Source of the DNA: Limnoperna fortunei
Taxonomy: Eukaryota; Mollusca; Bivalvia; Mytilida; Modiolidae
Assembly (NCBI GenBank): GCA_944474755.1
Contig: OX104115.1
Coordinates: forward strand, 36,219,080-36,283,079
Reading direction: 5' to 3'
Length of the DNA: 64,000 bases
Below, one piece after another: positions 1 to 12,386 of the stretch (positions are counted from its first letter, which is position 1; every line of letters begins with the position of its first letter). A program made the position numbers and the translations under genes. The notes under the pieces are model-generated. The model did no database searches. It worked only from the letters and a program-made list of their open reading frames with translations, and was not told where the DNA came from.

Positions 1-281
1 ATAGGAATATATACAACGAACTGAAGACGAAGACGTGGTCGGTTTGAAGTGAATAACTGGCATTGACAACAGATGCAATTTACGATTTTCCGAGAAGATT
101 ATTAATAAAAACAAAAGAAGACTCAACAAAAAACAATATTCCGTATACTAATGTTCGTCATTGTACCCGCGGTTTATATTAACGTCATATGTGACGTCAT
201 ATCTGTTCAAACGGAACGGAAACCTAGCTAGACGTTCTTTCTTAAATACGAAGAGGAAAAACAATAGTTGTCGTTTGTTCA

Positions 282-385
282 ATGGATTTATCAGTGAAAA
301 TTGCTAGAGCTGTGCAGAGACATGGAGTTGGTAACAAATTCGTGCATCTTGCTATTTCGTTGATTTGTTGTGATCGCGAAAAAAG
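282..385 (+). CDS. possible first coding exon, unknown product
   Basis: An ATG at 282 opens a 35-codon frame beginning MDLSVKIARAVQRHGVG that runs into an AAAAAG|GTAATA donor-like site at 386; without splicing the frame stops just after it. No partner exon could be linked downstream and no family is recognised. It could equally be chance in AT-rich DNA. Confidence 0.18.
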
Positions 386-2531
386 GTAATATTACCGTTA
401 CGGCTATTGTGTGTATTTGAAATGATTCATAATTGAAATTACAAGAAACGCAATTTCAAAGTATCGTTTATACATGCCTTCACACTCGCATTTCATCCAC
501 ATTCGAATTCTGCTATTTCCGTCATTCAGCAATGTGTACAATGAATCCAAAACGAAGTGTACTGTTAAAATATTTTCTTGTATGTATTTGTCTATGAAAC
601 AAATGTGTGCAGCTGGTTCAATTAAATAGCTTTCCGTTTAAGCAATACATCGCTCAAGATATTTGAATCGCCAAAATTCGAGTGTACTGGCTTAATTTAT
701 TGTCTGAAGCATACACGACACATGGCCGCCATATTTGTTTACTTTTAGCAAAAAAAAGTAGTTCCCCAAAAGTCGTTCATGAAAGTATGAACGGATCTGG
801 GAAGTACTGGTTTATGGCCTTTTGACCAATCAAAAATGACTATAAACGTAAACGAATGTAAGATAAGAATTATTAAAAGTTGTTCTATAAGAGTTATACC
901 ACACCAAATGACACACATGCTGACTGTCTGTGGTGGCCATTTCGAATCCGAAATGGCTGCCAAAAAGTTCAAAATTGGTACAATGATACAGTTGACTATC
1001 CTGAGCAATTGTACAGAAAAAATTGACAAGAACGCCGCGCTTTAGAAGAAGCATTCGTTTCACCACCACCCCCCCCCACCCCAAAACGTCAACTTTGTCC
1101 GATTTCAACCAAATTTGATATGTAGGTAGATTCTAATGCACAAACTAAGAATATTATGTGACCGACTAATGTGTGTGGTCGTCAGGCGACTCTGTGTGAC
1201 TTGCTTGCAATCACAATCAGCACTAGTTATATATTATAGTGATAAATAAACATTTTAGTCTAGTAATAATTTATCGACAGATGGTGATGAATACATGTAC
1301 ATTTCGGTAACTAATTAATGAACCATGGAGTTTACCTTTCTTATCAATCTAAATGTGCATAAGAAAATTAAATATTCTATAATGTTTGTACTCTATGAAC
1401 TTCAGACACAATACACATTCATGTATTAAACATTTGGAACATTGGACCTTTAGAATAGTTAACATTTTAAGTAATGGACCTTTGAATTAGCCATTTAAGA
1501 ATGTGGCCATTCTGAGTACTAAAACTTTTTTCGGTTCAATTAGATGTCGAGTTTTAGGTATTTTATAGATAGTTAATCAGCCCTTCGTATTGATAAACGG
1601 CTTGTCGAGTCAACACGGGAGTTGCAAGTGAGTCTAAGCCTGATTTGGGGCATAGTGTGTTCACCGAAGAAATACAGAGGTTTTTTGCGGATTTCGAAAA
1701 AATATTTTGTCTTGCTTCATGATTATATAAATGTTTTAGACGAGTATAAGTAAATCGAGTATACATCATTTTTAGCTATATTGTATTCTTTGTTTGGAAT
1801 AAAGATCGATCAAAGATGTTCAAGGTTGCGCAGGTATCATATTTGTCTTAGCGCAAAATGATAATGTGTTTTTGCCAAAGGGTAAGATTGAAAGTCGCGT
1901 GAACTTTACTTTTAAATCATTTATGCCAGCTATCGTTTTAATTCAATATATGTAAACATCATAAGAAAATATTTTCAAATTACTCAAGATTTCAATTTAA
2001 AGATGCAGATTTCGATAAAATAATGCAGCTCAGCATGTTCGTCCAAATTAGACTGGAAACTACCCATAACATAAAGTCTATAGCCATGGATAGCTAAAAA
2101 AAATTACTCCACGTAGCGTTAAACGACATGCTTCACAAACACGCAACTTTTTCTTCTTATAACGTCAATCTCCTATCACAATTAAAGAAGAGGTAGTATT
2201 GAGATTCAGTTTTATCAACGGAACTTTTTATTTCATGTAATAATCACTTCAAAGTGTAACATATAAATGCAATTTAATAAGTTCTTGATCTCAAAGAACA
2301 TTATTAATTTGTGACTGTTTATATTTACAGTATTTGGGCGAAATAACGAAATGTAGACTTGGCAATAATATGTTTCAATACAACACACACTTGCTTATTT
2401 GAAAAAAACACACAACTACAACTAATGGGACAAAAAAGAAGATTGTTTAACTTTTTGAAGTTGACCGATACAATTTTTTTATTTGTATGTAGACCTCGGA
2501 ATTAATATCAACTCAATCATTGCTACGGACA
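386..2531. other. non-coding stretch, nothing recognised
   Basis: AT-rich sequence with only short spurious frames. A C-rich run lies near 1068-1081. No gene, RNA or clear repeat was identified. Confidence 0.5.
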
Positions 2532-2610
2532 GGTTGTGCTCGACTCCTACCTTAGTTGACAAGGATTGCCAGTTGTTCTAACGAAGGTTTGGACTTTTTT
2601 ACTTAGTACT
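2532..2610 (+). repeat. SINE fragment (post-B-box part)
   Basis: The stretch reading GTGCTCGACTCC, then TTAGTTGACAAGGATTGCC, matches the segment that follows the B box in the fuller tRNA-headed SINEs at 19.9, 20.2 and 62.0 kb. The tRNA-like head is missing here. Confidence 0.5.
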
Positions 2611-3346
2611 CAGTCTCAATTCATTGACGTCATGATATATCTAAATATTTATTTCTGGCAAGTTGTGATCAACTCTGATCTTTTATTTACAGTTTCCTGT
2701 CCAATTTTCTCGACGTGCAGTAAAACCTTCAATAAATAAACAATACACATAGACATCTCACAATAAGAACCCTAATTTTTTAGATGGTTGTAAAATGCAT
2801 GTCTCATAAAGCCGAGTATCAGTTTAGTAACATGTCACGTGTGCAACAGTTGATGTGGTGTCGAATGTTTACTTGGTATTTAGGGTCCAGCGTTCAATAA
2901 TTTGTTATTATTGCTGCGTAAGATATACATTGGTAACCGGCTAAGGAAGTTAATACTCAGTCTGTCTACTTTAGTTATAGCTGACACATCTTATATTTGT
3001 AGATACTATGCGGCCATAAAATGGATGTAAAATTGTTTGGCTAAAATAAAATTCTCAACACATTCAAATGATATTTTATTTGATACAAAAACATATTTAA
3101 ATTTGATTTGTAGTTTGAAATCTGATTGGCCAATCTCCGATGAACCACGCCTGACTACCTTGGGTCACATGGCGTATTTAAACGCCATTCAAATGAGAGT
3201 TCTGTAATGTCATTCTTATGATTTGATTTATGAGTAACTCTATTTTGAAAATTAAATAATAATCCCACTTTTTGATCTATTTACATCATTCCTATACTCA
3301 AAGTATGTTAAATCGTTTAACATGTTTTCAACCAAAAATATTCATT
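2611..3346. other. non-coding stretch
   Basis: No coding exon recognised. It lies downstream of the 3' end of the minus-strand cGAS-like gene and may contain its 3' UTR; no unambiguous poly(A) signal was identified. Confidence 0.4.
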
Positions 3347-6000
3347 TCATATTACTTTATGGATGGTTAAATCCTTTTCACAACAGCTGCACACCTGGTT
3401 GACCATCAACTCGGATTCATGCAAAACCAGTTCTGCGGCTTCATTTTCCCCTACAAGTTCTAAAGCAATATAATAAATCAAGTATGATAATATCTTATAT
3501 ACAATATTTTCCGGAATAAAATAATTCATAGTTATAGTAGCTTCCAAAGCCCTGACTGAGTTATAACATTGACTGATATACTTTCGATGGTAATGACACA
3601 AAAAACAAAGAAAATGTGCGTAGACTGCCGGTGGTACAATTATAAATTGTTCGTTTTAAAAAAATCTTTTTATCACTTTTGGAATTAGAGAACCATCATA
3701 AAACAACGGAATGTAAGAAAGACCCAGCTTAGTACAAGCACATAGGACTCCCATTTCCTTCAAGCAATTTAAATTTAGTATTTCATGCAATTTGCCTGAT
3801 AAAAAATTATTTAGCCTACATCCAATAAAGACTTTTTCTGCCGAACACTTTGTCAATGCATATGAAAGAACATAACAGGCTATATTGTATTGTTTCATTT
3901 TATAGAAAAAAGAGGCTAAAATAAGCCAACCCGACACGGCATCGTGATATAAACTCTGTAAAATGGAGCATAATGATGTTTTATATTGTTTATATATTGC
4001 TTTGTTTCCATTTTTGGCAGGGTACCACAATTGAGATCTGTGGAAATGGAAAATAGAATAACAGAACAGAAATATCAGTTTTAGTCGTGAAGAGTCCAGA
4101 AGAGTTATGTTCTGAAGCAATCTTTTAACACTGTAATTTAATGATTTTGCATCAACGCAAATATAATTGTTTAATATCGTCGACGAAAGAATATCTTCAA
4201 CGGAATTTGCAAACGACAGTGAGTTGTAACTAAATAAATTTTTTTCAGTGTGGAATTTCTGTAATTGTTTTGAAAGAAAAATACAGCGCCATTCCAAACT
4301 AATTAAACTGGTTAGATTTTCAAGCAAATGTGTACGCCTTCAATTTTGTTCTCAAACAAGTTATGGTCCTGGATGAAAAAATGAGGACACATTGTATATT
4401 TTACGCAATATATCAATCTTTTCACGCAATGCATGAAACATGGGATAAGATTTTCTGCTCACCACAAAGATACTGGCAACTCTTCTGATACCCAGAAAAT
4501 AATAGTTTTTATGAAATATGAACAAAGCACATCTTCGCATCTCTTGTCTCGGTTGATGACGTCTTTTAAAAGAATTTTCATCAGAGCATAACACACTAAC
4601 TGGGTATGTGTGAAAGAATATATCAGTAGCTTTTCACCAACGGAGAATGAAATTCTCCATTCTATGTCTTCGTTTGGTGATCCTGTACACCCTATAGGAA
4701 CAAATAATACACCATGATCAATAATTTTTGACATGACATCAACATCAGGCCACATCCCGCGGTGCCTTGTTATCCATTGATTTGCTGGGCTTATCCAGGA
4801 TTTGCAATGTAAACAATATGCATTGTCCATATATCCGTGAATGTCAAATAGACATGGACCGTGGACAACTTCCATGTATTGACTTATATCCCATGGATTA
4901 TTTGGATTACTCTTCTGAAACAATTTGTAAAGTTCACTAGATAGATACAAAACTCCATCAACTTCTCTGCATAATTCAATGTCTTCAGGAGCATAAGTGT
5001 GTAGTAATCTTAACTTAGTAAAGACACCGTTAGTATCTTCCATAGCATACACAGAACGTGTGTAAGCTGGGTCAAACTCTACTGTAGTTTTATCCTCAAA
5101 CACTGGCATTTTCCAATCTACATACATATAATCCTTATCACTTCCCTTCATTTCTAATCCTTCTCCCAAACTACCGCTTAGAATTCGCGGGAGACTACAA
5201 CGATCTTCCATACGGCTTCTAACTGTACTTATCATCCTCTTCATCTTTACTGAATTTTCCGTCCCGACGATATGCTTACACATGTAGTTAAACAAAGCTT
5301 TAGACATCTCAACGTTCGATGCTGTAAGAAAAGGATAAACGTAAACAACTTATTATTACAACTTACACAGCAAATAAAAAATAAAAATCTGATGATCTTT
5401 TTTTCGACATTATCTCTATCATATAACTATATATACGTACGAAAACCTAACAAGACATAGTAATAAATAGAAATTTGGCTAAAGTGTTACTCAAACCGGT
5501 TACTGTACTCGTTTGTATAGTTTATAAACTAATAAATTAAGAAGCTACCCTGGCTGTTTGATTTTTATAGCATTATTTTAACATCAGCCATATTTGACGA
5601 AAATTTAAATAATGTAATTGATATATCCCTGTGATATGATGACCTGCTTAACAGACAGTACAACAACCGTTTGTTATGACGCTAGTGGTGTCAATACATA
5701 CCAACGATTACCAAAAATATTTTTAAACGGGTATTTTGATAATATTATAGTATTTATTTGAATATTTATTTCTGTTAATCACCAAATTAAATGTTACTGA
5801 TAATTGCAAAATTGTTTTAAGTCTAGTGTAAATTTACATTTGTTAATCATTCCAATTCTGTGACAATTTTCAAAACGGAGCGTATATACAAAGTTCTTTT
5901 GTGCACCAATATAAATTTTAATCATATGTTTGTAAAAACAAGAAAAAATGTCATTTTATAGATCTATATGATGTTTTAACCAAAAATGCTTACCTGACAT
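3347..6000 (-). pseudogene. broken cGAS-like / Mab-21 domain nucleotidyltransferase
   Basis: Two-exon model. Exon 1 is the ATG codon at 6000-5998 plus TCA G, followed by a GTAAGC donor at 5993; exon 2 starts at 5321 after a CTTTTCTTACAG acceptor, restoring one frame into MSKALFNYMCKHIVG. The N-terminal core holds the nucleotidyltransferase signature SGSLGEGLEMKGSDKDYM, with both acidic residues of the SDKD motif kept. A Mab-21-type helical half follows (ISFSVGEKL, HTQLVCYALMKILLK), then a TPR-like C-terminus. This is the cGLR family, cytosolic nucleic-acid sensors that make cyclic dinucleotides upstream of STING. Three lesions are seen: an in-frame TGA at 4459-4461 after PVSLW, a frameshift near 4328-4335, and an in-frame TAA at 3656-3658. 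Homology continues past each one down to 3347. The N-terminal 282 codons are uninterrupted. It could be a pseudogene or an allele damaged by assembly errors; the preserved splice sites argue against a retrocopy. Confidence 0.82.
5322..5993 (-). other. phase-1 intron of the cGAS-like gene
   Basis: GT at 5993-5992 and AG at 5323-5322, with a pyrimidine-rich acceptor tract. Splicing joins ATG TCA G to CA TCG AAC GTT GAG ATG, giving a short N-terminal extension in frame with the nucleotidyltransferase core. Confidence 0.65.
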
Positions 6001-7447
6001 TTTTGCTTAGGATATCAATATTCCTATACAATACAGCTTTATTATTCGTCCATTTTCACGAGGCGATTGATTCTCAGCATTGATATACAATGTATTTATA
6101 TACTATAACAAGTGTATCATATAGTTCTTAGAACCCTGCAGCGGACGTGAAAACAATATGTGTTTTGTTTTAATTTTTTGTAGCAACAGCAAGAGATAGG
6201 TTTCCACTTTTAATTTCCTCACTTGGGTTATAAGAATCATAAGAATATGTGTATGTTTAACACAAAAATATTTTCTTTCTCTACACAATTCTCCACAATT
6301 CTTAAAGGAAATCTAAGTTTTCTTTACATTGGTTAAACCCTATTTCTCAGTTGACTGTATAACGTGTTTTCGTCCTACATATATAGCTAGGCGTAAACCA
6401 ACAATTCAATCAATTATATTATTCATAATCTTATTGTAATTTAATCTTATCTAATCTTACATTACGATGGCATATTTGATCTGAACCTTCATATTACGTT
6501 TCTATTATTTATAATAGAACATTCTTTTCTCATTGCATCATTGTACATTTATCTATTTTTATCAGAAAAGAATTGTAGATTCGACTGTATACAACCAAAT
6601 TAACATCTTTATGATATTCATAGATAGTGTCCCACATATTCCCCACAAATTGAAATTTGCATAGTTAGGTAATTGGCTCTGAACTGTTGGAATTTGCTTT
6701 TTGTTTTTTTTAATAAATTTTGACACTCTTGTTCTATAAAGGCAACAAGTTTCGATGGGGAGATGTATTATATTAAACCTGAAACATGAAGCAAGATTGT
6801 CTCCTATTTGAAGGATATGGCCTCCATGGGTTATGGATGCATATGCCAGGAAGTGTTGATTTAGCCTTTGGGGTATGCAGTGCATTCAGAGTTAAGAACC
6901 ACTGAGAGCCCATTTAATATGAAGTGTTTTTACTTATTTATACGAAAGTGGCCTGACGTAGGCCTATCGCCTTCGAAATTGCGAAAGCAAAAGTAAGTAT
7001 ATTGCAGTTGACATACTTTACTTAACTATATGTTATTGTTGTGAAATATGATCTTGGAAAAAGACTTCAGTTAATATTTAATGTTGATGAGAAGGATGTG
7101 AAACTTAACCACACCCCCCCCCCCCCCCAGTATAGGCGATGCCGGATATCAGCCTCCTGCAATTTCTGTTGGTTACTTTGAAACATTCACTATTCTTGAC
7201 TGTGTAAATACCGCATAGTATGCAATTCCATAATTCCTCCATATACAGTATTTATTGGTCAGAAAATTCAGATTAGATGGCTGAAAAATGTTACACATGG
7301 GACTGATTGCACTGTTTGTCTTACAGGCTGGTCTAATTCATAAACCTTCATCAAGTATTCGCATAATCCTTTTCTTCCACTTGTACCTGGAAAAGATGAC
7401 ATATTTTACTATTATTAGATGGTCGAAAATATAAGATTGATGATGGT
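6001..7447. other. non-coding stretch upstream of the cGAS-like gene
   Basis: It should hold the minus-strand promoter of the cGAS-like gene, but no convincing core element was identified. A run of 15 C residues lies at 7114-7128. Nothing else recognised. Confidence 0.4.
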
Positions 7448-7731
7448 GGGGTTCTTCAAATCTGAAATCTGCTACACTTGATAACTTACAGTCTGCATTT
7501 AAGAAGACACTGATTTCTCCACGGTTGAATGGCAGTATTTACATTGGAAACTTTGCACCTTATGAAGTATGTAATTATTTGAATAAGAGAGAACTTGATG
7601 TGGTAAAGAGTATAGATAGTACAATTGAGAATGGAGAGGATAGTAAAGGTCAGGGTAGTCAAATGCAAGTTGCGAAGGAAGACAAAGAAATAAAGGAAGC
7701 GGGAGAAATGGCGAGAGGAAAGACACTTTAA
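7448..7731 (+). pseudogene. possible coding remnant, unknown family
   Basis: An open stretch without a convincing start reads LQSAFKKTLISPRLNGSIYI and then GNFAPYEVCNYLNKRELDVV, followed by a charged, coiled-coil-like tail, to a stop at 7729-7731. Its composition is more protein-like than its AT-rich surroundings and suggests a piece of a mobile-element or host ORF. No family was recognised, and chance cannot be excluded. Confidence 0.25.
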
Positions 7732-8296
7732 AGTGTGAAAGTTGTAAATGGAAAATTTCTTGATTGTAGACTCAAGGCTGTGAAAAATATGAAGAGTGAG
7801 AAAGTACGTAAGCAAAGACAGTAATCACGACTGTGTAGTTGGTTAAGTGATTACAGGGAGTGACGCGACAAATAAAGTGAAATAGCATGAAAAGCAACAC
7901 GGTAAACAAAATTCCAAAAAGAAAGTGGGAAAAGACAAATAAAAGTGTTTCAAAACACACTTGATTTACAGCAGACATAATATAAGTCGTGTATTTATTT
8001 CTGACTTTGATGATATTACTTCTGTTGACTGGTGAAGGATGAAGGCGTGGATACATATGAGAGTTGTGTTATGTTTATTAAAAAATTTCTCCTGATCATT
8101 TGAGAATGAGTGTGAGTCTGATTATTGTTAAGTTAGCACACTGTGATATGCGTGGATATTGGGTTCATCTTTTTTTCCGTACAGTTGTCATGTTTGTGAG
8201 GAGAGGTTATGCGTTTCTGTACAGAATCACGTTACATAAATAATAGAGGTCACATGACCGGTCTCCATTTTAAGCTAACAGTAAGCAAACAGAGGT
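7732..8296. other. non-coding stretch
   Basis: AT-rich, with no recognised gene or repeat. Confidence 0.4.
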
Positions 8297-8515
8297 AACT
8301 GTCAATATTATCGATAGATGTAAATTTATAACTTTTCAAATTTAATGAACAATGGTTCATTTAAGTAAACCTTATGGATATCTGTGAGAGTAGAATAGGC
8401 TGTGGCAACTGTCAATATTATCGATAGATGTAAATTTATAACTTTTCAAATTTAATGAACAATGGTTCATTTAAGTAAACCTTATGGATATCTGTGAGAG
8501 TAGAATAGGCTGTGG
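8297..8515. repeat. 110-bp tandem duplication
   Basis: The unit starting AACTGTCAATATTATCGATA at 8297 recurs at 8407 essentially unchanged, ending GAATAGGCTGTGG in both copies. It contains the dyad ATGAACAATGGTTCAT. The near identity means a recent local duplication, or an assembly artefact. Confidence 0.93.
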
Positions 8516-11106
8516 TAGTAAATCTAGAATCAAAATCCGGAGCAAAACACAAGCCGATATTAAGATGTTGTCGACAACTTCTCTCCAGCAGCTTCTGGAA
8601 GCAACTTGCTTAAACTTAGCTATGATTTCTTGTGTCCTGGCACTTTATAGCCAACTGCAAAAGAGCCTTCAGATCAATGATCTTTGCTGAAACAACAATA
8701 AACTGAACTATTTCAACAATGAGTCGTGTATTATACAACCTTTCTGCTTACGAAATTTTACGATTGACCATGCAGGTATTCTATTCTGGTACCCCGACGA
8801 TGATATCCTCATGAGCCTAAGCGGCCTTCGGATATAACGTCAGGTCAGGAGCATTGGATTTCAACGGTGACAGCGTTGAAATTTGACGTTCGGGTATTCT
8901 CTAGACTGACCATTTAGTATTATAGATAAGTTCAAGTAGAACGAACGTATTATGACGTCATTCTCTTTGTGACGTTCAATGTTTACATTTCTCCGCTGAG
9001 TTTACATTATGATTTCATAATTTAAACGTAAAGGTTAAATATCATTTATATTTAAATTTTATAAAGAAAAGGTATTCCCAGATTTTAAAAAAGATTGCCA
9101 TGTGCATGTGATATTAAATGGCGTCATATTATAAACCAATGAAAATGCTTATATCGGAGGTCCTGACCAGGTGTTATATTTGAAGTGAAGCATGCGTCAA
9201 TGAAAAATATTGCACCAGGAGACCAGGTTAGCAGGTATTCTTGATACGATGTCAAAATAGGATAAAGTTAATATATTACTTACGGTAAGAACATTGGAGA
9301 AGGTGCATAAATTAAATCGCTTTACATTTAATCTTGATAAACAAATCGCAAAATAAAATAAGTGTTGTAGCTAAAGAGGAAAGCAATGGTGAATCTCAGA
9401 ATATTTGAAAATTTACAAAAGTGGCGTAGTAAATTCTATTAACATGGATATCTTTGATGCAGCCACTGGTCTATGTCTCTGCTGTTGGAGGACTGTAGTC
9501 CCTGAGGGAATCACCTGCCCAGTAGTCACACTTCGGTGCTGAAATATAAAGAATATGTTTAATTGTAGTTTAATTTTGTCAAAGTCATATTTTAGAAGAC
9601 TTTAGAAGTCACTTTTTCAGAAAGGTATAATCTCACTACTACTATTATTAAAATAGCGTTTAGTGCAGACTACTTTACACAAACTTCCTTTAGCATTAAC
9701 AATTAAGAATAATACGTACACAACAAAAAGTTGCGGAAAAGGAAATTTGTTAATTGGTTTGTACAGATTAACATTAAAATGTTCATTCTCATAATTATAT
9801 TTCTAAAAATCCTATAAAAATCATTTGTATACTCAACAAAAAAGGAAATCCTTGCTTAAAAGAAATTTTCACACTGAAAAAAACTAAAGAATATATATAT
9901 CTACATTAATGTTTTTTATAGGAACTGTATTACTTGCTTTTGTTGCTGGTATACTTGGACTAAGATATTACAGGCTGTATAGTCTCAAACGAGTATGGCT
10001 AGCTCAGGCATGTATCAGACACATACTAGTATTCCTTGTCACAGCCAAACTCGGGACGGGTAATACATATTGGTGTCTTCTTTTTTTATTGCATTCACGA
10101 CCTAAATCAAAGACAAAAAAGTGCTTAATCTGAGACTCCATATGTTACACCGAGTCATTTTTTTTAGTATAGGGTGATATAACATGTCATATCAGAATAA
10201 TATTTTATTCTTGACGTGTTCAATCTGCAATGCGATTGTTGCAGTAGACACTGCTAGCTAAGAATGGTTCAAATTAGTTCGGTAGTGTCAAGGAAATAAT
10301 TTCTATTTATAATTACACACCGGTAAAACATTGTATGGGTTTCCTAAGTAAATTGCCTAGTACGAGATCGTGTAATTCTAGAAAATGATGGAATTCTAGA
10401 AAAATAATAGTTTTTAGAAAACAGCAATTTAACTTATTTTGTTTACACTTATGATTCAGATGAAAAAAGAAAATTAAGCAATATAAAATAAAACTCATAT
10501 AAATTAGGAAATAAATATATAAATATCAAACAAAGGGAGCACAGATAAGATCCAAAGAAAAGTGGTGTGCTAGAATATAAAATTAAAATTATTCCGACCG
10601 CAATGTTTTTCACTATATATTGACTTTTTCTGTCTATAAAGCTTTCTTTATGTAAGAACTTTGAACGAAGCAAATTAATATATTCGGCATCTGCAAAACG
10701 CAGGTACGTTGTTATACTAAAATTCTTAAGAAAACAAAACCAAACCGCTATACACAGATAAAAATAAATAAATAAATTGATACCCTGGAGAACGAACATA
10801 GCGGCGAAAGCTCTAACAGGTTAAATTATGTGGAAAATTTGTGTAATTCTGTGTTGTTTTTTTACCCCGCTTCAAAGAAGATGGATATACTGGTTTTCCA
10901 CTGTCCATCCATCCGTCTGTCTCCAACATAACTTTCGTTAGACTTAGACAATTCATTATGTGAGTAATGGGGCTATACTGAGATAGCAGTAGATCAAAAG
11001 TTACTGGTTTCTCATATTGTTTCATTCAGTTAGAGCTTTGAGAAAATTCGAGATCAACATTTTATTATTTCTTTACATTTATTTATGTTGACACTGACTA
11101 AGGTCA
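8516..11106. other. non-coding stretch with dispersed-repeat fragments
   Basis: Around 9464-9545 the sequence (CTGTTGGAGGACTGTAGTCC, then CAGTAGTCACACTTCGGTGC) resembles a dispersed repeat I associate with bivalve genomes; that is recollection only. Around 10865-10925 there is a CCATCCATCCGTCTGTC tract like those of other mollusc repeats. The frames at 9909-10133 and 10313-10799 are AT-rich and unconvincing. Confidence 0.35.
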
Positions 11107-11770
11107 TTCATATATATACAGACGTCTAAGTATTGTTACAACAATATAATAAATCTATCTAGCGAATTTCTGAATCATCAGATATACAAGGTTAACATCA
11201 ATTTTTTTATTTGTACTTCTACAAATTAATCCCAACACTGTTAGAATTAGATTTTTAACACTGTCAAATTTTTGCTTACCCTCAACGGGAATCGAACTCA
11301 CACCGTTGTGACACTGTGGCACCAAATCGCCTGCACTATGTCCAGTGGTCTAGAACCCTCGGCCATATCAGCTTTATAACTAAAATATAGATTTATCAAC
11401 CTTGGTGAATCGTAGACATAGGTCTACATAGTACATGTGTACTAGCGTGTGACGATAGAGTTTTCGTATCCAATACGTATTAATCTGACAGTACATGTAA
11501 TCTAATGCAGCATTTTTGTATATAGGATGACAAAGTTACTTGTCATACTGTCACAGAGTCTATGGCTCTATGTCTACGATTCAGCCGGTTGATGAAGCTA
11601 TATTTTAGTAAGCAAACATTTGACAGTGTTAAAAGTCTTATTCTAACAGTGCTGGGCTTAATTTGTATATATAAAAAATTTCATATTAACCCTGCATTTC
11701 TGATGATTCAGAAATCTACTGGATAGATTTTATTATATGGTTGTCACAATATTTAGACGTATATATAAAT
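11107..11770. repeat. foldback element with tRNA-like SINE head in one arm
   Basis: The left arm (about 11107-11440) and right arm (about 11560-11770) are imperfect reverse complements; both contain, for example, AACACTGTCAAATNTTTGCTTAC. Only the left arm carries an extra ~97-bp segment between CTTAC and TAAAATATAG. Read on the minus strand that segment has a box-A-like ATGGCCGAGG and a box-B-like GAGTTCGATTCCCG, as in tRNA-Leu/Ser-derived SINE heads. Confidence 0.72.
11281..11377 (-). repeat. tRNA-Leu/Ser-like SINE head (pol III boxes)
   Basis: On the minus strand, ATGGCCGAGG (about 11369-11360, A box) and GAGTTCGATTCCCG (about 11299-11286, B box) lie about 60 bp apart. The spacing and the long variable-arm-like segment fit a class II tRNA ancestor. 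It is not a functional tRNA gene because no acceptor stem closes. Confidence 0.6.
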
Positions 11771-12330
11771 ATATAGAAGCAGTAAAAGAGTGAAAGTACT
11801 AGCGATATGATAAAATAAACAGATTTTTTCATGTGATTTTATTCTATATATATATGAATAAAGAATACAATCATGCACATGAAAAAATTTGTATATTGTA
11901 GGATTTCGCTAGTACTATCACTGCTTCCTGCAGCTCTTCAGGCGACAATAATGTATAATATATAAAATGCTAATGAAAACTGTAAAGTAAGGTTCTTCTG
12001 TTAATAAATTCAAGTATTATACCAGTAAAAATAATTGAATGAAATAATCCATCGGTCATCAAAAGAAACTGCGACGTCCATTATCAACTTAGGAATATAA
12101 ATGAAACGAAAATTTATAAAAATCTTATTGACATCTGTATCCAGCAAGTAATTTTATTTTGCATTCTTACAAGTGTTTTGGAAATTATACAATGCATTTA
12201 CGACATTTGCAGCAGGACCATACCACCTGTAAAATGTCAGGTGTGGAAAAATAGTAATTTACATTTTATAGTAGACTATTTAAATTCTATCATTCATTTC
12301 TTTTCCAAAAATCTATTTCTGTAACTAATC
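11771..12330. other. non-coding stretch
   Basis: AT-rich; nothing recognised. Confidence 0.4.
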
Positions 12331-12386
12331 TCATCTCATCTCATCTCATCTCATCTCAATCATATCATATCATCATATCATATCAG
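12331..12386. repeat. (TCATC)n microsatellite
   Basis: Five to six TCATC pentamers, then ATCAT/ATATC-type variants ending ATATCATATCAG. A compound pentanucleotide microsatellite. Confidence 0.9.

Noticed and set aside
4459..4461. TGA in the cGAS-like gene read as selenocysteine
   Set aside because: No selenoprotein is known in this family at that position, no SECIS-like structure was seen, and a further TAA and a frameshift follow.
9909..10133. Possible membrane-protein exon
   Set aside because: Starts with a hydrophobic stretch but has no splice context or family resemblance.
10313..10799. Two minus-strand frames rich in Phe/Leu/Ile
   Set aside because: Composition simply reflects AT-rich DNA; no start context or domain, and membrane-like look is expected by chance.
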